64,000 bases of DNA from Humulus lupulus (taxonomy: Eukaryota > Streptophyta > Magnoliopsida > Rosales > Cannabaceae). The notes under the pieces are model-generated. The model saw only the letters and a list, made by a program, of their open reading frames with translations, searched no databases and was not told the DNA's origin. A program made the position numbers and the translations under genes. Where the stretch lies: contig NC_084796.1 of the NCBI RefSeq assembly GCF_963169125.1, positions 89,202,888-89,266,887 on the forward strand. Reading direction: 5' to 3'. How positions within the stretch are numbered: the stretch's first letter is position 1; each line of letters starts with the position of its first letter. Below, piece after piece: positions 54,131-64,000 of this stretch.

Positions 54131-56753
54131 AGGAATGAACAAAGTCAATAAACAAAGATCTATTTTGGATCTTTGTAGATTGAATAAGGTGGGTTTTGGG
54201 GCTCTCTTGGAGATCAATGTTTGTGGTAACAAAGTGAGTGAGATGATGTTGAATAACTTCCCAAATTGGGATTTTTATTCTAGTTCTACTATAGAGGGGA
54301 GGATTTTGTTGATTTGGCAAAAATCGTTTGTTAAAGTTGAGATAATAAAAGAAGACCCGCAATTTATCCATTGTAGGGTTAATGTTACTGGTTTGAGCTC
54401 TGTTTTTTTGGTTACTACAGTGTATGGTAGGAACACCATAACTGAAAGGAAGGTGCTTTGGGATGGTCTGACTAGTCTCGGAAGTGTTCACCAACCGTGG
54501 CTCGTCCTTGGAGATTTCAATGCAATGTTTGCTTGTGATGACCGAATAGGTGGTAAACGGGTAACTCAAAATGATACTGAAGATGCGCAGAAGTGGCTTG
54601 CTCTAGGCCAAGTGGATGCGATGAAATGCACTGGGTCCCAGTTTACTTGGTCTAATAAACATGACCAAGGGGCTAGGATCTACTCTAAACTTGATAGGGT
54701 CTTCAAAAATGAGAGTTGGGTTGATTGTTTCCCGGATAGTGAAGCGATGATGACTTGGGATACTTGTTCGGATCACTGTTATTGTGTTGTTAAGAAGGTG
54801 AAGATAGAGGTTGCTGGTATAAAACCTTTTCGATATTTCAATTATTGGCAAGAACATGATCAGTACAAGTCAACGGTTCTTAATTGTTGGGCTAGGCCTA
54901 TCATTGGTAGAGGGCTGGATGTCATTATGGGAAAGCTGAATAGACTTAAACATTGCTTGAAAAAGTTTAATAGGATGGAGCTCGGGGTCATACCCATGGA
55001 GTTTCAACTTGCTAAAGATCAATTTATTATGGCTCAAATTTACTCAGCAGCAAATCCTACTAATGGGAGTCTTATTATGGCTGAAAAAGAGGCTCAAAGG
55101 CACTTTGAAATGGTCAACAAACGGTATGCTAGTTATTTACAACAAACTAGTAAAATCACCTGGCTCAAATATGGTGATGAAAACTCTAAATTCTTTCATG
55201 CTAGCCTCAAGAAAAGAAAAGATCAAAATAGAATTACAACCTTTGTGGAGAATGGGCAGATAATTGATTCTTATGATCTGGTTGTTAACCACTTTCTAAG
55301 TCATTTCAGGAAGTTCATGGGCAGCAAGAGCTCAGCTACGAAAACATTGAACAGGGATTGTCTAAAGCTTGGAAAAAGGCTTAATCTAAAGCAACAACTT
55401 CAGCTTGTAAGACCTTTCTCCAGGAAAGATGTTCGGGATGCTTTGTTCAGCATTCCTTCGGTTAAAAGTCCAGGCCCAGATGGCTATGGAGTAGGTTTTT
55501 TCAAAGGGCTTTGGTCTGAGATTGGTAATGAAATAGCTAATGCAATCTTAGATTTTTTCAAAGAGGGGCTAATTCCGAATGAGCTCAACAAAACGGTGAT
55601 TTCTTTGATTCCAAAGGTTGATTCTCCTTCCACGACTATTGACTATAGGCCTATTGCCTGTTGCAACACTTTGTACAAGTGTATTTCGAAAATGATCTCC
55701 TCCAGATTAAGTGAGGTGCTGCCTTACTTGGTTCATGATAATCAAGGGGCTTTCATCAAAAATAGACTTCTAGCCCACAACATCTTGATCTTTCAGGATT
55801 TGCTCAAAGGCTATACGAGGAAGAATATTTCAGCTAGGTGCCTTATAAAAGTGGATTTGAGCAAGGCTTATGATACGGTTGATTGGGAATTTGTTGAAGA
55901 CATTCTTAATGGTCTCTGTTTTCCAACAAAGTTTATCAAATGGATCATGGTTTGCCTTCGAGACACATCATACACGTTGATGCTCAATGGTAGAGTCCAT
56001 GGCTCGTTCAAGGGCGAGAAGGGCCTTCGTCAAGGCGACCCCATCTCTCCTTTATTATTTGTGTTGGTGATGGAGTATCTCACTAGGTTGCTTTCTCAAG
56101 CCTCTCTCTCTAAGGGCTTCGGGTTTCATCCAATGTGCAAATCTCTCAACCTTCTTAATCTGTGTTTTGCGGATGACCTTATCCTTTTTTGTAAAGAAAA
56201 TGGTACCTCTTTGAAGCTTGTACTTGAGGCTTTTGATGAGTTTTGTACTGCCACAGGGTTATCAGCCAATGCTTCCAAATCTTCAATTTACTTTGGTGGA
56301 ATCAAAAATGAAACAAAATATGATTTGCTTAGACTTTCAAAGATTACCGAAGGGTCTTTCCCCTTGAAGTATTTGGGAGTCAATCTTCGACCAACCAAAT
56401 GGAAAGCTTCGGACTGTGAAGGAATTCTTAGCAAATTTCGAAAGAATTTGCATGGTTGGTCTTCTCGGCACCTGTCTTTTGCTGGACGGTGTCAACTCAT
56501 TCATTCTATTTTGCTGGGTATCCGAAACTATTGGATGGGAATCTTCATTCTTCCTCAGAAAATCACTACGCTTATAGATAAAATGTGTCCAGATTTTCTT
56601 TGGGGTTGTAATGGGAATAGAAGTAAACTTCACTTTTGTTCTTGGGAGCATGTTTGCTTGCCAAAGGACCATGGTGGTTTGGGCTTTCGAGAAGGAAAGA
56701 AGTGGAACATTGCAATGATGTCTAAGTACATTTGGGCCGTTTCAACTAAGTAA
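54096..56753 (+). CDS. LINE ORF2: endonuclease and reverse transcriptase
   Basis: Start chosen at ATG 54096, where homology begins (MEWCNVLSWNVRG); the upstream part of the frame (from 53934) is ORF1 in another frame. N-terminal APE-type endonuclease: NVRGMN, ALLEINV (Glu), LVLGDFNAM (Asp, Asn), SDHCYC (Asp-His). Then a linker with TSKITWLKYGDENSKFFH, and RT: SPGPDGYGVGFF, YRPIACCNTLYK, LIKVDLSKAYDTVDW (Asp), GLRQGDPISPLLF, LCFADDLILFC (Asp pair), LKYLGVNL. Catalytic residues of both enzymes are intact. It overlaps ORF1 by 35 bases. A TAA at 56751-56753, probably CAA originally, cuts off the C-terminal zf-RVT part. Confidence 0.88.
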   Translation: MEWCNVLSWNVRGMNKVNKQRSILDLCRLNKVGFGALLEINVCGNKVSEMMLNNFPNWDFYSSSTIEGRILLIWQKSFVKVEIIKEDPQFIHCRVNVTGLSSVFLVTTVYGRNTITERKVLWDGLTSLGSVHQPWLVLGDFNAMFACDDRIGGKRVTQNDTEDAQKWLALGQVDAMKCTGSQFTWSNKHDQGARIYSKLDRVFKNESWVDCFPDSEAMMTWDTCSDHCYCVVKKVKIEVAGIKPFRYFNYWQEHDQYKSTVLNCWARPIIGRGLDVIMGKLNRLKHCLKKFNRMELGVIPMEFQLAKDQFIMAQIYSAANPTNGSLIMAEKEAQRHFEMVNKRYASYLQQTSKITWLKYGDENSKFFHASLKKRKDQNRITTFVENGQIIDSYDLVVNHFLSHFRKFMGSKSSATKTLNRDCLKLGKRLNLKQQLQLVRPFSRKDVRDALFSIPSVKSPGPDGYGVGFFKGLWSEIGNEIANAILDFFKEGLIPNELNKTVISLIPKVDSPSTTIDYRPIACCNTLYKCISKMISSRLSEVLPYLVHDNQGAFIKNRLLAHNILIFQDLLKGYTRKNISARCLIKVDLSKAYDTVDWEFVEDILNGLCFPTKFIKWIMVCLRDTSYTLMLNGRVHGSFKGEKGLRQGDPISPLLFVLVMEYLTRLLSQASLSKGFGFHPMCKSLNLLNLCFADDLILFCKENGTSLKLVLEAFDEFCTATGLSANASKSSIYFGGIKNETKYDLLRLSKITEGSFPLKYLGVNLRPTKWKASDCEGILSKFRKNLHGWSSRHLSFAGRCQLIHSILLGIRNYWMGIFILPQKITTLIDKMCPDFLWGCNGNRSKLHFCSWEHVCLPKDHGGLGFREGKKWNIAMMSKYIWAVSTK

Positions 56754-57449
56754 GATAGCTTGTGGGTTCGTTGGGTTAATGCTATCTATATGAAGAATGT
56801 GGACTTCTGGTTTGTAACACCAATTCTGGATGCAAGTTGGTATTTCAAAAAGATGTTAAAGCTTAGAGGTTGCATTGATAAACAAGCTTTTTTGGAGGCT
56901 GGTTCGTCAGGAAGATTCAAGGTGAAAAAATTATCTCTCTCTTATAAGTCATGAAAAAGTTAAGTACCATAAGATGGTTTGGCATAGATGTACAGTCCCG
57001 AAGCACAGATTTATTTTCTGGCAAGCTATAAACTATCATCTCTTGACTCGAGATTTAATTGGGAAGATTATGCCTATAGACTCCCTTCTTTGTCTGATTT
57101 GTGAGCTTGATGTTGAATCACACTCTCATCTTTTATTTTGCTGTACCTTTTCAAGGAAAGTTATAGATGAGATTATGAGTTGGTTTGGCTGAAGAGCTTG
57201 GCTGATTTGCAAAATATGGACCCGAAGCCTTTGAAAGGCCTTGTTGAGGAGCTGAATGTGGTCACAGTTGCTGCAGTAATCTATCTGATCTGGTGTAATA
57301 GGAATTGGTGCGTTTTTGAAAATATTTGTGGCTCGGTTGGTTCTATTAGTGACCAAGTGAAGAAAATTGTCCAAATTAGAGCTCAACTTTATAATTCAAA
57401 GCTGAATGCTAAGGAAAAAAATGTAATGTTGTCTTTAAACAACTTGTAA
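56754..57449 (+). pseudogene. LINE ORF2 C-terminal region (zf-RVT)
   Basis: The same frame continues after the stop (SLWVRWVNAIYM) to a TGA near 56954. Frameshifts then lead to 56974-57192 with WHRCTVPKHRFIFWQ and CLICELDVESHSHLLFCC, the zf-RVT motif, and to 57180-57449 (VAAVIYLIWCNRNWCVF), ending the ORF. Two frameshifts and one or two stops. Confidence 0.82.
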
Positions 57450-57536
57450 TTGTTTGGTAGCTTCTTATTGCAGTGTGTATTGGTTGGTTAAGTTTGATTG
57501 AATAAATCTCTTCCTTTCTTTCAAAAAAAAAAAAAA
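57450..57536 (+). other. LINE 3' UTR and poly-A tail
   Basis: Short AT-rich 3' UTR with aataaa at 57501-57506, then 14 A (57523-57536). Confidence 0.88.
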
Positions 57537-57547
57537 CTGTGGAGGAA
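57535..57547 (+). repeat. Right target-site duplication of the LINE
   Basis: aactgtggaggaa; see 52656-52668. Confidence 0.92.
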
Positions 57548-57916
57548 ACACATTATTCTTGAAATGTGTTGGACATTTCAGAATTGTTTGTATCACCATA
57601 GAAGCTGAAATGTAACAACTACTGAGCAGTTAAATAGGCTATTTGATTTAGTTGAGTTCTTTGCCATTTTGGAAAGGGTTTCATACTTGAATAAGCTACT
57701 AGTATCTCATTGAGAAGGCAATGGAGATATAACTATTCTATAAGAACTGAGAAATCATGAGAGGGAAAAGCACATGAAGTAACGATCATTAAGATAGCTT
57801 CAAAAAAGTTTATTACAAAACTGTTTACAAAGATTTTGTCAAACAAATTCGTTCAGGATAATGTGAGTGACACATTGAGAGAGATGCCTCAATTTACTTT
57901 AGGGAAACTGGGAGTT
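57548..57916 (+). pseudogene. C3 RNase H end and polypurine tract
   Basis: Degenerate continuation of C3 pol. IEAEM recalls the MEAEY motif; the end (IIKIASKKF ... KLFTKILSNKFV ... LREM) matches KIASEHNLADPFTKTL...LRNMG in C1. tttagggaaactgggagtt precedes the LTR as polypurine tract. Confidence 0.75.
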
Positions 57917-58204
57917 TGTTAGGAATAGTTCCCTTAAAGCAATTATAGATGAAAAATGTTTTAAATGAAATAAATAATTGAATTGAATTATTATATATAG
58001 ACTATGTCCGATGTTATGTTCATAATATTAAGTAAATATCAGAAAATTCCAAAGTTCATCTATGTGGTCTTAATCTCATATTGGTATGAGAGGATTGAGA
58101 TTGAGATAATGAACTTAAAACAGTTCGTAGTAAAAATAAAGTTATGGAATCTTTAGATTTTACTGCTAGTATGGTTCTCTAGTATTATGAATACAAGTGA
58201 CCTA
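57917..58204 (+). repeat. C3 3' LTR, interrupted by G3
   Basis: Starts TGTTAGGAATAG. Patches match the C1 LTR: aataaataattg, a ttggtatgagaggatt string (C1 ttggtacgagagaatt), and taaagttatggaatctttag. Cut after 288 bp by the G3 LTR. Confidence 0.85.
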
Positions 58205-59689
58205 TGTAACATCCTGTGTTTTGAACACCCGTTAGTAGCCGATTGTAGCTGGTGAAGAATTACGTGAAATATTATTTTGATAAAATATATTATATGAATT
58301 TGCGATGAATAGTGAATTTTATAGCTGTTGTAATGATCCAATAAAGGATCTAGCTTTATCCAAAGAATGATTGGTCTCGGACCATGGAATAAACCCTAAT
58401 GGGTGAAAAGTCTCGGATTAAATAAAATAGGAATTACTATGGCATAAAAATATTAATTTTTGTCTGGCAACTGGGACTTTATAGTTGAGCCAGTAAGTTT
58501 AAGAAAAATTGATTGAGGTTTGAATTCCAGTCAACCGGGCTTAGGAATGAGAATTTCTTGCTCAGGTCTCTAAGGGCATTTTGGTCAATTTGATAAAATT
58601 ACAAAATTGATGTGATATGTAAAAAATCTTATTTTTGGGGTCACATTTAGTTTAATTAATTAAGCTTGGATATATTTAAAAACTATAGAGTAAAATTTTA
58701 GGGAATTTTAGATAAGTAAAATTACCAAAGGGCCATTGAGTGTCTAAGGAGAGAGGTAAAAGGTGCAAGGGCATAAATGTCTTTTCCAAGGGAGGAGAGA
58801 GAAAAGGGGCAGCAAGGCTATGCCTAGGGCTTTCAAGAGTTTAGGAAACCTACCCTAGGAAGAGTAAGAACCTTACCCACTCATTGGCTTAACCCTAATC
58901 ATTTCACTCTTACACATGTAATCATTTTTTTAAAATTTCCTTTTCTCTCAAGAAAACAAAAACACCCTCTTTTATTTCCTCTCCCCTTAAACCAAGCCCT
59001 AGTCCCTCTACTCTCCATTGCTGCCATATTTCTTCCCATGAGCCAAGAGCACTCATTTCCCCATTGAAGGAGGGAGAAGCACAAGAACACACTAAGGAAG
59101 AGTAACTTTCGAACCGTACTCTATTTATCTCATCTGTTCCTCTTCAAGACCGAAACCCTAAGGGTTTATGTTGAATGCATGTGATCTAAAAGCCATGCAT
59201 GGCTTTGATATTGTGTTATAAGGTTCAAGAGAGGCACGTATGGGTAGTACCTCAAGGATATAACATTTTGGTGATCTAGCGAAGGCAAGGTAAGAAATCT
59301 TGGTAGTTTGCATGTTTTCTTCCTCATCTAATTTTTCTACCCTAATCCTTTTATTAAAAATCTGCATGTGGAACTTGGCGCTCATTTTTGAGAGTTCAGA
59401 GCACCAAGGGAAGGTTTTGAAGAGCTAAGGAACACATCTCCAAGTTAGGGCTTCGAAAGGTAGAATCTATTGTTGAGTTCTTTTGTGGTGATTATTGTAG
59501 ATCTGGTTGTATAGGGTATTTCAATAGTTTTGAGATTATTATATGCTTAAGGCTGAGATTTATGTGTAGAATGATGATTTGAATGCAAGCATGTGGCTAG
59601 CGTTATGCTAGAAATGCTCATTGTTGTTAGGTTGTGTAAAAGTACATGTTGCCAAAATTTTGTGGTCTAACTTCCAACGGGTCAGATTG

Positions 59690-60400
59690 CACTCTGCTGC
59701 CTCTGTCTATGAAAAATATTTTTTTAGTTTCATAGTTATTTGTGAGTAGTTGATTATAGGCTTTGGGAAATCATAAAAAAATTATTTTTAAACACAAGTT
59801 ATGAATGTTTTGGCATTTTGATTTAAATTTGGAAAATTTCTTGGCAGCATGCACTCACCAGATTGTTTTGACTTTTGAACAAGTTTTTACTAATAAAAAA
59901 GCTATGAAATTTGGTAGGGTGTTAGTTTAAACATGTGAAGGGTCATTGGAAATTTTTTTAGAGGAAAATGTGTTAAGGTATAAGAGATATGATTTTTCAA
60001 AGTTTTCCCTAGAATCTGGAAACAAAACTTTTGGGCAGAATGCACTGCTTAAATTTCTTTAAATATTTTGATAAGTATTATTATTCAAAAAATTATGAAA
60101 TTTTAAAGAAACCTAATTTATACATGTATAAAGATCCCTGTAAACATTTAAAAATAACTGGGCAATGGTGTAAGAGAATTAAATTTTCAAATTTACCTTA
60201 AAATCGGGAAAAACTTCTAGGTAGCAGGCACTACCCAGATTGTTTTAAAAATTTGAATGGGTTTTTCCATCCAAAAATTATGAAATTTTGAAGGGAATTA
60301 GTTAAGATGTGTATAAAGGCTCCTGTAAAATTTAATAAAAAAATATGTCATGGTTTAAGAGAAATGTTTTTTCTAAGATTGCCCTGAAAACTTAAAAGTA
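59690..60400 (+). repeat. Degenerate ~185-bp tandem repeats in G3 LTR
   Basis: Three to four diverged units. Shared landmarks in each: a gcactgcc/gcactcacc/gcactacc box followed by cagattgtttt, then tatgaaattttg, ttagtttaaacatgt, then ttaagagaaatgatttttc. Anchor boxes at about 59685, 59850, 60040 and 60225. Confidence 0.7.
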
Positions 60401-61435
60401 GTAATTTCGAACCTTAACGAAAAATAATTTTTGAGAGGTTAGTTCACTTAACCTAAAGCAAGTTTTGACACAAGGCTTTCTCCTAGTTCCCATCCTTATG
60501 ACATAGAATATGTGAACGATAGTTTAAGGGTTTTTTCCCAAAACTCAACTTAGGGAAAAAGTTTTAAAAGGAGACTTTACCACTTTAAATTAGATAGTGG
60601 AAGTAAAGTTTAGGAAATGAGAAGAAATAATCCTTTGCAAATATAAATAAGGATTTGGAGGCTTAACCAATTTCAAATCAACTTGAGTTAATTTAAAAGT
60701 TGATTTTTACAATTTTTAAGTTAAGGGTCCAATTTCCCTTCTTTTAAAAAATAACGTAAAAAGAGATCCTAGGTTATGGATAAAAATGGTATGAATGGGA
60801 GTTGGGTCTTTTAGAATCTTTAAGAGAACGGGATAACATTGTCATATATTATTTGTAAAGGGTCAAAAAGTGGTATTTTGGTAAATGATAGAGAAAGCTA
60901 AACTTTCATAAGAGGATGGCAAGTTAGTATTTTTCCTAGAACTCCTTTTTCCTAAAACCAAAATATGAATTATCTGATAAGAGAGTTTTTTGTTAAAAAA
61001 TATTAAGATGCACGGCACATAGAGCACATTGCGGTGATGCCGATTTTCTCACGATACTATAAAAAATTGAAACGAAATCCGGCTTTTATACACTGTAAGG
61101 TGTATAAGAGACTATAGCATAGAGTCTCTAAGAGAACTTTATTGCATGTAGCTATCGGAGAATATTAGCTAGAAGAGTATGAAAAAGTTTAATTCGAGTA
61201 CACTATATTAATTAGAGTAACCGCAAAAGGGAAAATGAATAACGGTGTTAAAGATCCAGTTGGGAATTAAGGACTCCAAGTAAGTTAGCCTTTCTCTTTC
61301 CTGGCTACCACATGAATATACTAGTGTGTGCTTGTAGTAGTATATTACACTAGTTTTGTTTGGGTCATTAAAACCATGGTATGCTTAATGCCTACCCTTG
61401 CAATTCTGTAGCATTTTGCGGCTTAATGGTAAGTG

Positions 61436-61602
61436 AGTTCAGGTTGGAGCTAGAACCTTATTGTAATACTATCCACGTTGGAGCCAGGACACGGTGAAAT
61501 TATAGTCCGGGTTGGAGCCAGGGCATGGTAAAAATGTAGTCCGAGTTGGAGGTAGGACATGGTAAGATAAAGTCTAGGTTGGAGCCAGGACATGGTATTA
61601 TA
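61436..61602 (+). repeat. ~40-bp ggttggagccagg minisatellite in G3 LTR (left part)
   Basis: Four units with the core ggttggagccaggacatggta, variably decayed, starting near 61440, 61477, 61512 and 61575 with a further variant at 61545. The array is interrupted by the CACTA and resumes at 63824. Confidence 0.85.
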
Positions 61603-61735
61603 CACTACTACAAAATAGGGCTTTCTCTGTGGTTTTTTTCCTGAATATACTTCGGTTTTTTGGAGTAATAGAAACCGCAATGTATTCGACCACAGAGATA
61701 AGTTCACGAAAAACCGCAGAGAAAGTTTTTCTTTA

Positions 61736-63654
61736 ATATATAATTATTTTTTTTCTTTTCATATATTATTTGATTTCAGATTAATTTTTTTAATACCAAT
61801 GAAATTATATTAATAATAATATATTCAATAGAAAATTATATTCATTTTTTTAATATAAAATACCATATTTTATATAAATAAATTTATATAATAATATAAC
61901 ATATTCTTATATATGTAATTTTATAAATTATTATCTAAATAAACATAATGTATGTATTAAAATTAAGAAAAATATTCACATATCATTACTAATTAAAAAG
62001 ATGTCATTTATATATATACATAAGTAGTTCAATATACATAAATAATAAAAACTAATAAAAACATACGAATCAAGTTAGTAAGTTACACATAAGAAAAGTT
62101 AGACTTCGTAAATAAATGGCATCAATCTTGCTAACTAGTCGGTTTGTAGTGGGAGTAGGTCATCCTTGACACTGAATATGTTATTTTCAAACCACTAAAA
62201 AATTGACAAGTAAATATATATTAGATAATTAAGTACTATATATATATAGTTTTTCTTAAACAAAAAAAGTATAAAATATAACATACTTTCATCTTGATAA
62301 CTTATGCCAGATTTGGTGCATTTACAAGATCATAAATGTATCTTGATACATAAAAACCATATTTTGTGCCCATTCAGCAGATGACGAGCCCATTTGTTAG
62401 TGCAACATATTGGACATCCCTTATAATCTTTTGTGCTTAACCCTGACAGATTACCATATGCTGGGAAATCATTAACAGTCCACAACAACACAACTTTTAA
62501 GTTAAAGACTTCTTTCTTAAAATTGTCATGCATAATTTCAATCAATATATTAATCTTTAAAAAAAATTGGTAGAGTTTCTTCTGTTCCTATAGCGTATCC
62601 CAAATTATTACTACCTATAAATTCAATTCAAACAAACACAACGATCAACATGCATAATTTGGTCCATAAACCACCGCAGCATACAGAATTTGTAGAACCT
62701 ACTTCACTAAGACACACATGTTCTCAACCTTCTCTTATGTCCGCAGCACACAATTTTATCTCAGAACCTACTTCTCTAAGGATGAATATCTAATATATTC
62801 AGACTCCTCTAACAATAGTTTGTATGATATCAACAAGAAAAATAAAACATTAAGTAGTAATTATTACTCACTTTCAAAATTAATCTTCAACAATTTCAAC
62901 ACATACACTTAAAATTCAAACATGTATTTCCTACAATAAAAGTTTTAACAATGAATAGTAGATATGGTTATTGGTATGATTTAGAATATTTAAATTTTTT
63001 TATTAAATTAAAACAAGTAAACTCAAATTTTAACTAGTAACTTTCTAATAAATTAGTTAAACCACTAAAATTAAATTTACTAAACCATAATTACAAAATT
63101 AGTGACAAATTAATAATAAATTTGGATTCCTAAAATAATTAACAAAACTTAACTTAAAAAAATCATTATGTAAATAATATAAAAAGATATGTAAAAAACA
63201 ATATATTGTAAATAATTAACATAATTAATACTAACATTATAAAAAAACAAATATATTAGGTATTAATATCCCAAAATTTGAAATATTAATAAAAAAGTCA
63301 AGTTTAAGAGATCAATACCGGTTGTGAAGCATGAAAAGGTCTTATAACCCTTCACAAACATTCAAAAACGTCAAAAAATTACAAAAAAAAAAAACCAACC
63401 TATAAACATAAATTAAAACCCCCATTAAACCCACTCAAAAAAATTTCATTTTTGCCCTAAAACTTTATAATAAATCATCTTTATAAATATATACATGATT
63501 TAAAGCATTAATGTGGAAAAATTTTCTAAAAAAAACACATAAAAAGGGTGAAGATGGTGATTACCGAGCTGAGGATGATGGGTTTTCCATTCTCGTACGC
63601 GATTTAAATGAGGGAAATGAGGAGACTGAAGGGTCGGGGTCGAGTATAGACTTT
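61736..63654 (+). other. CACTA interior
   Basis: Very AT-rich. Apart from 62330-62545 I see no supported coding sequence; the 64-codon frame at 62718-62912 is low-complexity and lacks motifs. Confidence 0.65.
62330..62545 (-). pseudogene. CACTA transposase remnant (TNP2/Transposase_21)
   Basis: 71-codon frame with LLWTVNDFPAYGNLSGLSTK and CPICC, the conserved central block of TNP2-like transposases (usual form LLWTINDFPAYGNLSGWSTKG). The rest of the protein is absent, so the element depends on another copy to move. Confidence 0.85.
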
Positions 63655-63823
63655 TCTCTTTGATTTTTTTGAAACAACCGCAGAGAAAAGTACTTTTCTC
63701 CACGATTTTTTTGAAAAAACCATAGAGAAAAGTCTCCACCTCCCCCTTCAAATCTTTTCTCAGCGCGTTTTATTTAAGGTTGAAAAAAAAGCACTAAGAA
63801 ATCCTATATTTGTAGTAGTGTTA

Positions 63824-63890
63824 GTCCGGGGTTGGAGCCAGGATGCTAAGAGTGAATTCGGATTGAAGTCAGGATCCTTTGTGTTTGTTT
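63824..63890 (+). repeat. G3 minisatellite, right part
   Basis: gtccggggttggagccaggat and a decayed second unit (gattgaagtcaggatcc) continue the array broken by the CACTA at 61603. Confidence 0.8.
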
Positions 63891-64000
63891 GAATTGATTA
63901 AAATTTATAATTTTATATCTTGAATGTTCTCGAATTTTCTAGGTGTCATCTTGATATGATATGCATGAAAATGGGTTGTTGGGCGCAACCAATGTGCTTG

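Larger units (their letters stand above)
52669..57536 (+). mobile_element. L1-type LINE, apparently full length, 4.9 kb
   Basis: Two ORFs (DUF4283/CCHC ORF1, endonuclease-RT ORF2), 3' UTR, 14-base poly-A (57523-57536) and a 13-bp TSD. The 5' UTR is only ~49 bases. Codon decay is light compared with its neighbours. It sits in C3 RNase H remnant, in the same orientation. Confidence 0.94.
28962..58204 (+). mobile_element. C3: old Ty1/copia element forming the base layer of the window
   Basis: Visible segments: 28962-30942, 52095-52668, 57537-57916 and LTR 57917-58204. Leader, mini-Gag with intron, RT motif, RNase H remnant and LTR order match C1 and C2, and the LTR begins TGTTAGGA. The sequence is much more diverged and stop-rich than C1/C2, so it is an older or sister family. 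T1, T2, the LINE and G3 are all inserted in it. Confidence 0.82.
61603..63820 (-). mobile_element. CACTA (En/Spm-like) transposon, internally deleted, 2.2 kb
   Basis: Ends are cactactacaaa and its inverted complement tttgtagtagtg. Subterminal repeats of the accgcagagaaa type in both orientations lie at 61620-61735 and 63655-63745, as in plant CACTA elements. The 3-bp flanks are ata (61600-61602) and tta (63821-63823), one mismatch. The interior is AT-rich and mostly non-coding, with one transposase fragment on the minus strand. Confidence 0.9.
58205..64000 (+). mobile_element. G3: Tekay-like Ty3/gypsy LTR, runs off the right edge, holding a CACTA element
   Basis: Begins TGTAACATCCTGTG, like the G2 LTR outer end. 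It shares further strings with G2 (inverted): tctcggacc, aaaccctaatgggtgaaaa against aaaccctgatcgggtaaaa, and tctcgga. No coding domain is visible; the small open frames near 58900-59400 and 61450 have no motif. About 3.6 kb of LTR is present without the CACTA, so the LTR is as long as that of G2. Confidence 0.75.

Noticed and set aside
61441..61602. Possible centromeric satellite start
   Set aside because: Only a handful of ~40-bp units, confined to the G3 LTR and resuming after the CACTA insertion.

Overview
This window is plant nuclear DNA, most likely from a flowering plant. The evidence is its content: BARE/Angela-like Ty1/copia, Tekay-like Ty3/gypsy, Tat-like Ty3/gypsy with antisense ORFs, an L1-type LINE and a CACTA transposon, all in AT-rich sequence. 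I see no host gene, tRNA, rRNA or CRISPR array. I cannot name the species. It looks like a heterochromatic or pericentromeric repeat block.

The 64 kb can be read almost completely as one nest of transposons. The base layer is an old copia element (C3, + strand), visible at 28962-30942, 52095-52668 and 57537-58204; its 5' end lies left of the window. Inside C3 sit: (1) T1, a Tat-type gypsy element (13038-17508 plus 26715-28961); (2) T2, a second Tat element (30943-52094, TSD cgttc); (3) an L1 LINE (52669-57536, 13-bp TSD); (4) G3, a Tekay-like LTR running off the right edge (58205-64000). Inside T1 sit G1, a Tekay-like element (1-13037), and C2, a copia element (17509-26714, minus strand, TSD acatg). 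Inside G1 sits C1, a copia element (1506-10702, TSD atctc). Inside T2 sits G2, a Tekay-like element (32212-41660, minus strand, probable TSD acaac). Inside G3 sits a deleted CACTA element (61603-63820).

Most coding regions are decayed. The least damaged are LINE ORF2 (54096-56753), the G2 reverse transcriptase/RNase H ORF (33243-34751) and the C2 mini-Gag.

Three points deserve most attention. First, C1, C2 and C3 all carry a shortened Gag reading frame with a phase-0 GT-AG intron near its end and a short last exon, and they lack the rest of Gag and the protease. C1 and C2 also share an integrase stop codon and loss of the catalytic Glu, so this looks like a defective lineage moved in trans. 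Second, both Tat elements carry a multi-exon gene on the strand opposite gag-pol, between integrase and the 3' LTR, each with its own TATA box and splice signals. Third, the copia LTRs hold a 14-bp-stem hairpin whose stem changes in a compensated way between copies.
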